NCBI GenBank assembly: GCA_900074885.1 | Contig: FJUW01000027.1 | Location: forward strand, 62,001 to 126,000 | DNA from: Rhynchosporium graminicola | Taxonomy: Eukaryota > Ascomycota > Leotiomycetes > Helotiales > Ploettnerulaceae | Reading direction: 5' to 3' | DNA: 64,000 nucleotides | In this document: positions 13,728-26,903 of the stretch, one piece after another | Position numbering within the stretch: position 1 is the stretch's first letter | Layout of the letters: every line of letters begins with the position of its first letter | Notes under the pieces: generated by a model | The model's input: only the letters and a program-made list of their open reading frames with translations | Databases searched by the model: none | What the model was told of the DNA's origin: nothing | Position numbers and translations under genes: made by a program

Positions 13728-13920
13728 TATTAGTATCACTCTGTCGTAGTACGTATAATTAAGTAGTCTGCGTGAGCCAAAGTATAGTAGTAATAGTAGT
13801 GGTATTATCTGTTATATCGTAGCTAGCTTTCCTAGTTAGTCGAGACTCCGTAAGGGAGATATATCTGGCCGGCTAAACCCCGGTGCAGATACTCGACTAA
13901 CACGTGACTATGGACTAACA
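13728..13920 (-). repeat. 5' LTR of the 8.4-kb Copia
   Basis: 193-bp partner of 5502-5694, followed directly by the CCTTT duplication and then by the resumption of Gypsy F. Confidence 0.9.
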
Positions 13921-13925
13921 CCTTT

Positions 13926-16900
13926 TAAATAGATCTTATAGGATATAACTAATCGGTCTTTGCTTATATTATCGCTAACTTATCTTTCCCGATTATACTA
14001 GGAAATCCTTAGAAGGCGAATAATAAGGTACAGATTACGCTAGAGAAGTATTAGTTCTACCATAGCGTAGTATAATAATAGGTATCAGAGGGGCGTAACT
14101 ATAGGAGTTGCGAAGACTCGTGGCCCTTATATATACCGGACTCCGATATATTAATAATAGTAGTTATAGTATCGCTAGATAATATTGAAAAGGTAATATC
14201 GAAGAAAGTAAAGTTAATAATAAAGGAACTTAAAAAGATACTTCTACCGGAGCTTAAGGATATAGCTTCGCTATTTTCCTAATAAGAAGCGAATAAGCTA
14301 GTACCTTATCGCCTAGGAATTAACTACTAGATTAGGATCCGCGAGTAACTAGACGGATCCTAGCTAGTACTACTATAGGGGCCGCTATATAATATATCGA
14401 AAGACGAACTCCTAGTACTAAGGAAATCGCTAAACGATTTATTAGAAAAAGGATATATTCAAGAAAGTATATCAGAAGCTTTAGTACTTATCCTTTTTAT
14501 AAGGAAATCTGAGGGAGGCTTATATTTCTATTATGATTACTAAGCGTTAAACGTAATTATAACGCTAGATTAGTACTCCTTATTACTTATACTAGAGACC
14601 TTTCGTTCTCTTATAGAGTCTAAGTAGTTAACTAAAATAGATATTATTTTAGCTTTCTATAAGATTCGAATAGCTAAAAGCTATAAATATAAAATAGTAT
14701 TCTATACTCGCTTCGGTCTATTTAAGTAGCTTATATATCCGTTCGGGTTATCAGGAGCACCGGCTACTTTCTAGCGGTATATTAATAGTTTACTATAGAA
14801 GGAACTCGGTAAATACGTATCCGCATATATAGATAATATTATCGTGTTTTCTAACAGATCGAGAGATAATCATATAGTAAAAGTACGAACTATACTCTAG
14901 AAGCTTTAGGATAGAGGCTTATTTCTCGATATCGAGAAAAGCGAGTTTACTAAAAAGATAATTAAATACTTAGGATTTATTATATATACTAATAGAAAAG
15001 AAGTAAGACTTAACCTAGAAAAAGTAGAAGTAATTAAAAACTAGAAATTACTTATAATGATAAAAGTACTTAGACGATTTAATAAGTTCGCTAACTTTTA
15101 TAGAGGGTTTATACTAAACTACTTAAAGATAGCTAAGCTCTTAATTACGCTTACTAATAAGGAAATGCTATTTTCCTAGGGAAAACAAGAGGAGGAAGCG
15201 TTCGAGACCTTAAAAACGAAATTCACTAAAGCGCTTATAATAGTATAGTAGGACCCGGAAGTATCTATATTCTTAGAAACTGATTATAGTAAGTTTACGT
15301 TAGAAGGCGCGCTCTTATAAGAAAAGAATAAAGTCTTTTGCCTTATTAGGTTTTTCTCGCGAAAGCTAAATAAGGCCGAAATTAATTATAATATCTACGA
15401 TAAAGAAATACTTATAGTAGTATCTAGCTTAAAGTTCTAGGCCCCTGAGCTAAAGTCAGTATACTCCTTTATAATTTAGATAGATTATAAGAACTTAGAA
15501 TATTTCATAATAAAGAGATAGTTATTAGAATAATAGATTTACTAGTACAAGACTTTAGCTATATTCTAGTTCTCCTTAGTATTTCGCTTAGGGAGCGAAG
15601 CGATTATTCCGGACGCCTTATCACGAAAGGAGCAGGATACGTTAGGTAAGGATAATAGAGGGTCTCGATTCTGCAGATTTCTAGAACCGGACTTTATAAA
15701 AGACTAGCTAGTACTCGATAGGGAGTTAGCAGGAGTAGTAGTTACTACTATAGTATTAGACTTCCTAGCGATATAATTTAATATGATAATAGCTCTAGTT
15801 ACTATATGTCACGAACCAGCATAAGTTCTTGGCACCAGAACCATTCTGGCACCAGATTACTGATAGTACCACCCCACTAGCTGTAGGTGATCCAGGATCA
15901 CGTGATATGCTAGACTGCTAGACAGGTCGCGAGAGCTTGCGCGCTCTGCAAGACGGTCTTGCATAGCTAGCATAAGGGAACGAAGGTTCTATATAAGACT
16001 AGCACTTCTGCTATTAGATAGGAGCTTCGTGCTCAAATTCATATAGTAATTAATACCTGCTTATAACGTCTTAATTCTAATTGAGAACCGAACTTCTTGT
16101 TTACTTTAATTTATAGCTGATACTAACCGACGAGCCTGTACACCGCGTACCAGTCAGAACCAGGAGCGTTACACTATAGTACTAGATACTCTAGTAATAT
16201 AATCCGATACGATCCCCTCTATTAATTAGTCGGACTCCGAGGGACCCTTCTAGGATAAATAACTAAACGAATACTAGGAAAAGGCAGTCGAAAATAATAC
16301 GATATATAAAACTATACTCTATATCGTTCGGAGCGGAGCCCGGTCTTTACCTAGCGAAATCAAGCTTAAAGTGCAAGTAGGAGACTATAGTATCGATACG
16401 AAAGGAAGACTATATTATCAGAGCAAATTATAAGTAGTAGGAACTATATATTCTATAGACTCTGCGGAAGATATAGCAGGAGACGATATATTAAGAACGA
16501 AGTTAATGTAGTCTATCTACGATATACTAGTATATAGGTATCCTAGTAGGGACTCTACTGCCTTTATATTAAGAAGGCAATTCTACTAGCCTTTATAGTC
16601 GAAGTATATCTGATAATTCTTAAGGAACTACAACTATTATAGAAGAAATAAGATATAGAAGGAATATAAACATGGACTCCTTCGATTACTACTAGTACCT
16701 GACTAATTCTTCTAGGAGATCTTAATAGACTTTATAACTAATTTACTAAACTTTTAAGAGAACTAATACCTTTAGGTAATTAAGGACAGATTAAGTAAGT
16801 CTATCGTATTAAGGGCGATACCTAGTATAAAAGCAGAGGAGTATACGAAGAGGTTTATGAACTGCTAGGTATATTACTATAGTATACCGAGAGCTATTAT

Positions 16901-17354
16901 AAGCGATAGAGGAACGAATTAGATAAGTACGTTCTGAAAGACGTTTTATCGGCTTTTAAGTATATACTAGAGATTAAGCTTCGTATACTACCTATAAACA
17001 GACGGAGACCTAGAGAGACTGAATCAAGAGATATAAGCTTAGTTACGAAATTTTATTAATTAAGAGTAATCGGACTAGAAGAAGTAGCTTCCTATAGTAT
17101 AACTTATCTTTAATAGCTGATATTAAGCAGGACTCGGGATAAGTCTATTCTTCGTAATATATAGCTACGAAGCGCTATTTCCTGTACTATTAGAACCGAA
17201 GACTAAAGAAAATACTAAACTTAAGTTAAGCGAAAGAGCTAGAGCTTTTATTACGAAGATAAAGAATATTACTAAGTTATACTAGGTAAATATAGCTAAA
17301 GCCGCGTAGAAACAGGAGAATAATACTAATAAAACTAAGACTCTAGTACTAATC
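13926..17354 (+). pseudogene. Gypsy family F, 3' part (reverse transcriptase, RNase H, integrase)
   Basis: Plus-strand translation gives a Gypsy reverse transcriptase: a YFYYDY segment near 14520, then YIDNIIVFS (a form of YxDDIIVFS) near 14830-14860. An RNase H follows near 15270-15420 (FLETDYSKF, then NYNIYDKEIL). Integrase runs from about 16350 to 17350, ending in the helix typical of the C-terminal part (ERARAFITKIKNI). Stops at former CAG, CAA and TGG codons are frequent. A solo LTR (15807-16173) interrupts the RNase H/integrase linker. The right end is cut at 17354 by another LTR, so no 3' LTR of its own is seen. Confidence 0.8.
15807..16173 (+). repeat. Solo LTR of Gypsy family G, target duplication CTATA
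   Basis: It runs from tgtcacgaaccagc to gcgttaca (367 bp) with CTATA on both sides (15802-15806, 16174-16178). It keeps many CA and TG dinucleotides, so it is younger or less exposed to RIP than the surrounding Gypsy. It belongs to the same family as 1487-1930. LTR-LTR recombination after insertion explains the missing internal part. Confidence 0.92.
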
Positions 17355-17522
17355 TGTCACGGGTGAGCAACGCGTACGCAGATAGTCAAGTGTAGTATTC
17401 AAGAAGTTCGATATAGGAGAGAGTCAGGTTCTAGCCTGGCTCCGAAGGAAAACATACGGGTGCCGCTAGGCTTAGTAAGTATAGGTATCGCCGGTGCTTA
17501 ATCCTGGGGCTCGCCCCTTATA
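17355..17522 (+). repeat. 168-bp LTR, copy 1 of the tgtcacgggtgagc family
   Basis: It starts tgtcacgggtgagcaacg and ends ggggctcgccccttata. A nearly identical copy of equal length lies inverted at 51885-52052 with a clean target duplication. Here the flanks (taatc and ttact) do not match, so this copy is probably the 5' LTR of a larger element whose body follows and is then cut. It is little affected by RIP. Confidence 0.75.
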
Positions 17523-17857
17523 TTACTCTCCTCCTCCCTCCGCTTATCTTATATCGGGGTTCGCCTCTAAAGACTTATATCCCGCTCTATTATATGCGGT
17601 CGGGGCCTGTTATATCTACGATTCTTTTTCTCGCTTCGTGCCGACTTCGCTTAGAAGTTAATAATAATAGCAGACTGATAAAGTATAATAGCGAACCGAT
17701 AGTAAAGGAATAATTAATAATACTAGTAAAGTCGTATAAGGCCTCCGGTTATTTATTTGCGTAACCCCTCTGTTTATTTCCAGCCTACGATAATAATAAG
17801 GCCTATTACGTCTTCTCGTTTCTTTATTATCGCTGATAATAATAGTAAGGCCGAATA
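17523..17857. other. Unassigned stretch behind the 168-bp LTR
   Basis: This pyrimidine-rich, partly RIP-like sequence starts ttactctcctcc and contains no recognisable domain. It may be the internal part of the element that owns the 168-bp LTR, truncated at 17857 by the next repeat. Confidence 0.35.
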
Positions 17858-18325
17858 TGTTGGATTTGTAACCAGTACCTTGGTCAGTTCTGCCTGCATT
17901 GGCATACACACCCTGTACCTTGTCAGTACATGGTCTTAGTACCTGGTTCAGTACCTTGCCCATGTACCTTGTTGTACCTGGCACCTACACCCTGTACCTG
18001 ATCAACAGCCTGTACCCTGTATACTCTATTAGAGTTACCATGAAGGTTCTCGATAGAGTTCTACTACTCTCTAATACGCATATCGTACTTCTAGAGGTTT
18101 CTACTGACGTACTACTGACGTAGTATGATTCTACGGTATACGTGTCTTCTTCTATGGAGTTCTGTATTACGTAGTATAGAATATTCTAGAGAGCTCACAT
18201 AGCTATATAAGTAGCTAGAATCTCTCCTGTAGTTAGCTCTCTTCAAGCAATCAAAGCAAGTCAAATTGATCACCTATTATTCTGTTATTCTGACCTTTGG
18301 CCGATTTCCACCCTCAATATTCACA
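17858..18325 (+). repeat. LTR-like repeat, copy 1 of the tgttggatttgtaacc family
   Basis: It begins tgttggatttgtaaccag and ends near aatattcaca, about 468 bp. A shorter copy lies at 36949-37382 in the same orientation. The first third is built of variations on caGTACCTTG. It holds many CA/TG dinucleotides, so RIP has hardly touched it. The flanks gaata and ctagg do not match. The right flank is an old Gypsy family A fragment. TG...CA ends and the TATA-like region suggest an LTR, but no internal domain is attached here. Confidence 0.6.
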
Positions 18326-19389
18326 CTAGGGCTATATTAGTAAATTTAGACAAGGAGTTAGATATAATAATTCTAGTTCCAGATATTCCAGATTTACTAG
18401 AAGCTCCGGAGACCTTAGGGGAGAGAGCTAGTAAAGTGGGGATAGTAGAGAAAATAGAGTTTTAAATATAGTATTATTATAGAGTATAATCAGGGGATTA
18501 TCTTTAGTAATAAAGTTTTAATATTAGTATCTATAATAGTTTATTATCCTCTAAGTAACTATTGTTATTTATTCTGTTTTCCTAGGCCTTAATCTATTAA
18601 TCTAGTTTATATAGAGGTCTAGGTTTACTTAGGTTAGTAGTATGACGACAGCTTACCTGAATATCACATATGGAGAAGGACAGATACTAGGGCCTAAGTT
18701 CATAAGTATTATAGGTATCCCGGTATAACTAGTATCCGACTCGATATAGTATCGGACTAGTACTAGTATATATATATAAGGGGTTTCGTACTCCATATCT
18801 CTCCTCTTCTTTTCCTTATCTTTTTATTTCCTTAGTAGTAAATTATATAAGATCGCTCTTAGCTTTCCTATTTATTTTATCTTTACTCGTAGACTGCCTT
18901 GAGTCTTATATCGTTATAAGTAGTATAGAAGTCTCTGAGCTTATATAGAGCACTTATTAAGTCGAAAGTATTATACTAAGTTAAGTCCGAATCGTAGCTT
19001 AGCTAGCTAACTTAATACTTCAGATTACCTCTTAGGAATTATATAGCGAGTATATCTTATAACTCTTACTCTTCTTAAGTATTAATAATCTCTAGGGGTA
19101 AGTTTAGAAGCTTTTAGCTTAATAATAAGTCGTTCGAGTCCTTAAAGAGTAATTCTAAGGCGAATATATTATATATAGAAGATCTAGAAAGTAAATCTAG
19201 CTTATAAGAGTATCTAATCTTAGCTAAGACTTAGTATAATCTTATCTAGAAGCTAGATAGCTTTTTACTTAGCTAGTAATTCTTAAGGTTCCTTATAAAA
19301 AGAAATACCTTATCTATAACTTCCTAGTCGATATTATACTATTTCGAGTTAATTATAGCGCTTATCTTCTACTAAGTAGCTAGTATATT
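18326..19389 (-). pseudogene. Old 3' fragment of Gypsy family A, split by a solo LTR
   Basis: 18326-18640 and 18924-19389 align with 20975-21295 and 21285-21755 of the Gypsy at 19390-27179: the start of the antisense frame, then the chromodomain/integrase end of pol on the minus strand. The fragment is cut on the left by the repeat at 17858-18325 and on the right by the 3' LTR of the neighbouring element at 19390. Confidence 0.75.
18641..18918 (+). repeat. Solo LTR of Gypsy family A, target duplication AGTAG
   Basis: It runs from tatgacgacagcttacctga to atcgttata (278 bp) with AGTAG at 18636-18640 and 18919-18923. Related copies: 50375-50651 (same strand), 19390-19658, 26904-27179 and 33536-33813 (opposite strand). 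A TATA run (tatatatataag, near 18768) precedes atctttttattt, which is complementary to the primer site found in the complete copies. Confidence 0.9.
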
Positions 19390-19658
19390 TATAACGACAT
19401 AAGACTCGAGGCGGTATACGAGTAAGAATAAAATAAGTAGGGAGGCTAAGAGCGATCTTATATAGTCTACTACTAAGGAAATAAAAAGATAAGGAAGGAA
19501 GAAGAAGAGAGATAGAGTATAAGGCACCTTATATATATATGCCGGTACTAGTCCGATACTATACCGAGTCGGACACTAGTTATGCCGGGATACTTATGGA
19601 CTTGGGCCCTAGTATCTATCCTTCTTTTCATATGATATTCAGGTGAGCTATCGTTATA
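19390..19658 (-). repeat. 3' LTR of Gypsy family A element
   Basis: 269 bp. Read on the minus strand it starts tataacgatagctcacc next to the polypurine tract and ends gtcgttata. It matches 26904-27179 in the same orientation. Confidence 0.85.
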
Positions 19659-20179
19659 TTACTCCCCCCCTAAGAAGAGCTTAACCCTATGCTCAGAAAG
19701 TTATAGTTTATATTATAAATTAGTCTTTATTATAACTATTTTCGTCGATATTCGCATAATAAGCGCTAGCCGCTCTTTAGTAGTAGTAAATTCCTTATCA
19801 GGTTCTGACTAGTTACGTCGCTGTAATAGTACTACATTAGTTATAGCTTCCAAATCGGGCGGTAAGTTATATTTACTTTATCTGTTTACAGCGGGAGTCG
19901 AGTTTAAGTAGAGCGTAAGGTATATAAAGGAAGGGGTTTATTAATATTAGAGCCTTTCCTTTTTAACTACGATAACTACTCTAACTTATAAGTTTACACT
20001 CCCTAGACTGCGATACAGTTTCCAGAGTAAGTATTATTACTAACTACTATAGCAGTCTGCTATAATCTTATATATTAATCGATCTAATTAACTCTTCTCT
20101 TATTATAAGTAAGTTTCCTACCTTAGTATTAGGGATAGTCCTTAAGTAAGGTAGAAGGGTTTCACGGATCTATAACGCA

Positions 20180-21118
20180 AATTCCTATAGTGCCCTTACT
20201 ATTTCCCGCCGGTACTCTTTCGGCGGCGTATTATATATATTACATGCGATATATTCGCGTCTTCCTTAAGCTAAAGTATAGTAATGCTCTTATTTTAGAA
20301 CTTCTATATTTATTTAATAAGCCTAACTCTAAGCTTTATAAGTATTATTTAGCATTAAAGAGCAGTTATAAGTATATAAGTTACTTAGGCTTAAATGTAA
20401 TTATATATACTAACGTATTATAGTTACCTGACTATATTAATATAAAGTATACTATTTTATCCAGTTTACTTCCTAGCGGCGAAGCTAAGGATATAGAGCT
20501 AAATCGAGGCGGTATCGTACTGCTTATAAGGCTATTAATCGGATCTATTATCTCGCGAAATCTGCTACTCTTACTATTACGTTAGATATTACTATTATAT
20601 AATTAGCGGAGACTTAAGCTTTAAAGCGATCTATAGAGAAGGTATTTAAGAAGTTAGAGTTTATTAAGGTAATAAGTTAATATCTTTAAACTCTTAGATA
20701 TTAGTATAATACTAATATGATATAGGATTTAGATCTTTTAATAGTAGATTCGGCGAAATCTGAGTTAATAGTATAAATAGCGTTAAAGTAAATAAAGGAG
20801 TTAAATACTATTATATAGGAATTTGCGAAGAACGCTATATTCAAAGCTACGATATCTAATACTAAGGGAAAAAGGAATTTACTTTCTAGTTTAGAGATAG
20901 TATCAGATCTGGATACTCCCGGGCCCTCTCTAAAGAAGAAAGCTTATAGGATTAGCTATTATACTTAGTCTACTACTAGAGCTACGTTAGTAAATTTAAG
21001 TAAGAAGTTAGATATAGTAATTCTAATTCCAGATATTCTAGATTTACTAGAAACTCCGGAGGCCTTAAGGGAGAAAGCTAATAAAGTAGAGGTAGTAAAA
21101 GAAGTAGAGTTTTAGATA
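20180..21118 (+). pseudogene. Degenerate antisense frame at the 3' end of Gypsy family A
   Basis: Opposite to pol, the plus strand translates into a helical, Leu/Lys-rich protein broken at RIP-type stops and one 1-bp deletion near 20510. Readable parts include KLYKYYLALKSSYKYISYLG, then YYLAKSATLTITLD, ALKRSIEKVFKKLEFIK and a Lys-rich C-terminal half. The same frame is present in the second copy at 35530-36645 (minus), where the deletion is absent. Conserved coding character on this strand in two copies supports a real accessory gene of the element. Its function is unknown; I see no catalytic motif. Confidence 0.6.
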
Positions 21119-24100
21119 TAATATTATTATAGAGTATAATTAGGAGATTATCCTTAGTAATAAAATTTTAATACTAGTATCTATAATAGTTTATTATGCT
21201 CTAAGTATTTATAGTTATCTATTCTGTCTTCCTAGGCCTTAATCTATTAATCTAGTTTACGTAGAAGTCCAGGTTTACTTAGGTTAGTAGTATAGAAGTC
21301 TCTGAGCTTATACGAAGCACCTATTAGGTCGGAAGCGTTATACTAAGTGAAGTCCGGGTTATAGCTTAGCTAGCTAACTTAATACTTTAGAATACTTCTT
21401 AAGAGCTATATAATAAGTATATCTTATAACTCCTACTCTTCTTAAGTAGCGATAACCTCTAGGAGTAGGTTTAGTAGCTCCTAGCTTAGTAATAAGTCGT
21501 CCGAGTCCTTAAAGGGTAATTCAGGAGCAAATATATTATATATAGAAGATCCCGGGGGTAAATCTAGCTTATAGAAGTATCTAATCTTAGCTAGGACTTA
21601 GTATAGTCCTACCTAGAGGCTAGATAGCTTTTTACTTAGCTAGTAATTCTTAAGGTTCTTTATAGAGAGAAATACCTTATCTCCAACTTCCTAGTCGATA
21701 TTACGTCGTTTCGGGTCAGTTATAGCGCTTATCCTCTGCTAAGTAGCTAGTATATTAGCTTTTATAACCTCGATAGCGGATTTAGTATATTTAGCTAAGG
21801 ATTTAGTATTAGTATAATTAAGCTTCTTTTATAGTATTAATATAGTAGATTACTTCCAGTCCTAGCTATTCTGTAGTAGTATACTATATTTAAAGGTATA
21901 TAGCGCTATACCGATAGAATCGAAAAGTAAGGTTACTTAAGCGCGGTCTATTATCAGTAGTAGTTCGCTCTAGTTACTCTAATAGTCATTAATAAAAGGT
22001 CTAAGGCGTTAGTTAATATACTAGTTCATAATCTCTGTCTATCTATCAGTTTACTAATAGAAAGAGGTAGAGAGCTTAACCTTAACTCTAATTATATAGT
22101 AAAACTCTTACTAGAAGGATAAGATAAACTAAGCTCCTTAGTCGAATATAATTAACTTAAGGGTATATCCGAAAGGATATATCTATTAGATAAATAGTAT
22201 CGCTATCCCGCGGCTATTAATATTATAGTAGCACGATACTAATATAGAGTCCTTCCCTAGGCGGTCGATAAATACTAATATCCTATCGAACTCCTAGTTA
22301 TCAGGCGGGAAGTCCTCAAAATCTATAGCTAGATACTATATAAGGTAGCTAGGTACTAGTAATAGATAGAGGAATCCTTAATATTTCGTCTGCTTCGGAT
22401 AAGAGTACTAGTAGGAGCGGTAATTACGAGTATACTATCTCATATCCGATACGAGTCCTTTTTAGTAGTAATAAGTGGAAATTATCTCAGCGGTTTTATA
22501 AATATTTAGATAAGCAGAGGAAACTTAATCGTGGACTTCGCTAATTAAAGAGGTATATAGCCGGGTATAGAGTTATATGCATAGATAACTATTATAGAGT
22601 AGTAAGCTATTATTAATTATATAGCTATTTCCTAATATATTCCGTTTATTAGAGAATAATTCTTAGTTGAATTAGTATAGTTTTTCGATTAAATTAAAGG
22701 AGTTATATACGAGTTCCGATAGTATATTAGTCCTTAGCGATATTAGGTATATATAACTAATTTAATCGATATAATATTCAGCTAGCTCCGCGTTAATCCT
22801 AAGGTTTAAGTAGTCTAGAAGTAGTAAAACCCGAGATCTATTATCCCGCTTCTGCTATTTCTATATCCTTAGGTCTTATTCCCTATAGCTAAGGATATCA
22901 GCTTTAGTATTATCTTTACTAGGCGTATATATAATTTAAAAGTTAAATTCAGATAGGAATTCTATTTATCTAGCTTACTTACTAGTTAGGACCTTAGTAG
23001 TTATAAAGTACTCTAAGGATCGATAGTCTATATATACGCTAGTATAGTGTTATAGAGATATGAGTTTAAGTCTCTATTTCCGGAAAGACTTAATAATAAT
23101 ATATAATTCCTTATTATAGATCTCCTAGTTTAGTTCGTATCTATTAAGAACATAAGAGTAGAATCTAATTAGATACTACTAGTTATCTTTATATAATTAG
23201 AAGATAACTCTAGCTATTACCCTATCGGAAGTATTAGTTTCTAGTTTAGTCTATAATTTAGGGTCGAAATAATATAGTTTCTGCACTAATAGTAGCTATT
23301 AATACAACTCGTCGAAGGATTTCCTGTAATTATCGATAAAATTCCATAATACTATAGGCCTAGTAAGTATTAAGAGAAGTTTAGCGATAAGGCCGAAATT
23401 CCGAATAAATTAATAGTAGAACCCACAGAATCCTAGGAAAGATTTCATAGCTATTACTATTTCAGAGTACTTCTAGTCTACTAATAGTACTACCTTCTCA
23501 GGATCTGGCTCGATTCTATTAGTAGTAATAATATATCTAAGGTATTTAGTCCGAGTAATAAAGAATTCGCTTTTCTTAATATCTACTTAGAGTCCGGTAT
23601 CTATTAAGTATTATAGTACTAATTTGATATATCTCTCGTGTTCCTAGAGTATCTCCGAGTATATAAGAATATTATTTAGATAAGTTATATAGAAATCGTC
23701 TAGGTAATCTAATAGTATATTATTTATATATTATTAGTATATAATAGGTCTATTATAAAGCCTAAAAAGGAGTACCTTATATTTATAAGATCCGAAGCGA
23801 GTTCGGAAAGTAGTATGCTTCTCTGATTCGGGGTCTATATAGATATAGTTAAATACTGCCCGGATATCTAGTTTAATAAAAATTACTATTTTAAATATAC
23901 GAAATAAGAGCTTATCGATCCTAGGTATTAGGTATAAATCCTTTCGAGTAACCGTATTAAGCTTATAATAGTCGATATAGAAGCGTAATCCTCTATCGGC
24001 TTTCTTAACGAATAGTATGAGTAATACGAAAAGACTTTAGCTAGATTCGATGAATGCCTTATTTAGGTTCTCTATAAAGTACTCCTTAGTTACTTATAGT

Positions 24101-26903
24101 TTATCTATAGATTACTAATATAAGAGCGAATATATATTAGGTAATAGTTCTTCTAGAATGATTTTATAGTTATATAAGCGATATAGCGGAAGAATATTAG
24201 AATCCCGCTTAGAAAAGGCTTTCTTAAGAGTATAATACTATTCCGGTAGCTTTTCGGCTACGAGTCGTTTAGTATCAGGATCCTTAGGAGAGTTACTATT
24301 TAGATAGTCTTATAAGAGGTAGTTTATCTCGTAGATACTAATAAAGAATAATTCGGAGCTTTCACGTTTTATATTAAAGTCAAAAGCTATAGTACTAATT
24401 TAGTAAATCGGAACTAGTTTCCAGATCCTCAGAGGTTAAAAGAGGCACTTATAGTAAAGTTTTAGCGCGGGTACCTTTCTCGATAAATTCGAGGCAGAAA
24501 AGGGTTCGGATTCCTTAGTGATAAGCGGAAATAAGTTAAATAGTAGAGATAATATATTAATATACTATATCGCTACTATTTAGGGTAATTAGCGTTAGTC
24601 TAGCTAGTTTATAGCATAGTCCCGCGCGTTAGTATTAATTTAGTAAGATCGATTAATATTAGATTTATAAAATAGTAAAGTTATAATTATCTCCTTATTA
24701 TATCAGAAGGTAACTAGATATCGTTCCGGCTATAGTAGCTTATAGTAGAGCGTATCTAGCTTAACTTGAAATCGTCGTATCTATTTAATACTAATAATTA
24801 TATCTTATTATCCTAAATCGAAGAGAATAAAAAAGTAGTTATAAATACCCCTACTATCGAAAGAAAGATATAAATATATGAAATAGGTAATATAAGTTCT
24901 GATAGACTATTAGAAACTACGTATTAGAATAGAATAAGGCAGTAGCTCGATTTTAATACTAAGGGCCCCTGATAGTTATCCGGTAAGAGTACGATTAATA
25001 AATAGATAGCTATTCGCTCTAGTATCGATTAAGCTATTTAAAGAGACTCCTAGCCCGTTACTACTGATTATAGTTAGATATATGAATTACTTACTTCTTA
25101 TTAGAGAGTTAAGGTTAAGATTAGAGAGATCATACTTATATAAACCTAAGAAGGAGTTTTTACCTAAGTCTTATTATTTCCCTCTAGTATTAGTCTAGAT
25201 TCGAAGGGTATATCTTCTATTACTTCCTTAGTTACTCCTTCCTCTTCCGGAAATTTATCGATTAATTAAACCTCAAGCGGGTTAAGGTAGTCTAGCTTAA
25301 TATAACTAAGCTATCTATAACTATAATACTTAAGGGGTTCTCCGGTCGAGGTAGTAAGGCGTTTTAGCGCGGAGAGAGTACTAGCTTATACTAGGGTAGA
25401 GGTATATACATATAGTACAGGAGTAGTTTATCGAGGGGCTAAGCTTAGGGACCGGTAAGGAGTAGAACTAGTAGAGGTTATAGTAGTAATAATAAGCTTA
25501 CGGTACTATACTTAAGTAGTAGCTTTCTCAGGATAGGTATATTCTGAGTTATAGTAATACTTAGTATTAAAAGAAAGTAAGGATCTAACTATAGAAGCGT
25601 AGTTCTTATTCTATATTAGTTTAATAATAAGAGTTAAAGTATATAAGGATAATATAATCTTGTCCTATATATAGAAGAACTACTTCTTCTTTTTAACTTT
25701 ACTTTAAATAGTAGCGCTTTGAAATCGATTATAAAACTTAGCGAAAGTCTCGCGGGTATAGCTAGGTTATTATATTTCTAGGTAATAGAAAGCGTTATAG
25801 TAATTATCTTCTTCTAAACTAGTAAGAAAGTTCTCCTCTAATAAGGAGATTATTTTATCGCTAATCTTAAACTTATTAGCTAAGTACAAAAACGTAAGAT
25901 ACTCTTTAGCTAATCTAGTAACTAATCCATATATAAGAACGCGCCGGGAGAAGTCCGTAAGGTAATAATCGGCGTTTATAGCTAGCCGGTCTTATATCGA
26001 TACTCTCTATTAAAGGAAAGTAAGATCTGATCTATTATCTAAGGGCAGGATCTTCTTAGTAAGATAAGACTTCTTAGAGTATAACTCTACTGATTCAGCT
26101 CCGAGAGAGGGCGATAGTTTATTAGGAATAGTATCCTCCCTCTTAGTACTACGTATCAGAATAGAGTTTATTAGCTTATTAAACTCCGGAATACGCGGAG
26201 ATTATAGTACTAGTTCTAGTAGGAGAGTCGAAGATAGGCGAGGCACCCCTATAAGGAACTTATCTTATACGGAGATTAGTCTATTTATAGTATTTTCTAG
26301 AGAGTTATTCTTTTCCTCTTAGTCCGCTAATTATTATAAGAGGGAATAGATCAGATTCGAGTTATCTATAGTAGTAGGAATACTTAGCGATTATACTTCT
26401 AGTGAATTTCGCTTTTATTTTCCTTTCCTTCTTAGTTAGTACTTTCTTAATAAAGTATTAACGTTCTCTAATATGAGAGATATTTAGAGTAAGAAAGGAT
26501 ATAACAGATTAGGTTCGGAGGTAGAGCGAGGGGGATCGCGTCAGGTTCCCCCAGAACCGGAGAGGTCTCTAGTCTATTAGTTAGGAGCTATAATAGTAGC
26601 TTGAAAAAAGGGGTATATTAGAGCTATTTCAGCGGCGATATATAGAGGTTAAAGTTCCGGGGTATTTATTATACTTTCTTCAAAATCTATCTATAATTCC
26701 TTTATATTAAGGGGGTTATTAAAGGAGCGTTAGTAAAGACCTCCTCTATAGTACTATTTGCGATAAGCTAAATTAAACTCTGATTTATAGTTATCCGAGA
26801 GATCTCTAGTATCTCGGCTATATACGAGTAGTTATTAAATAACCAACTTAATAGTAAGATATTATAATAAGCTATCTCCGGCTATCTTGATCTTTTTATT
26901 TAA

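Larger units (their letters stand above)
5502..13920 (-). mobile_element. Full-length RIP-mutated Copia element (8.4 kb) with 193-bp LTRs
   Basis: LTRs of equal length lie at 5502-5694 and 13728-13920 (tgttggtat...gactaaca, the right copy more mutated). The flanks carry a perfect 5-bp target duplication, CCTTT (5497-5501 and 13921-13925), so both ends are exact. The minus strand encodes the Copia order: gag with a damaged knuckle (about 13.0-11.5 kb), protease near 11.2 kb, integrase, reverse transcriptase, then RNase H near 6.4-5.95 kb with LVIVTDSKSLYDY and a DNPADAITK end. Stops are frequent, so it is dead. It sits in Gypsy F and is itself split by the gag-only element at 6956-9162. Confidence 0.9.
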
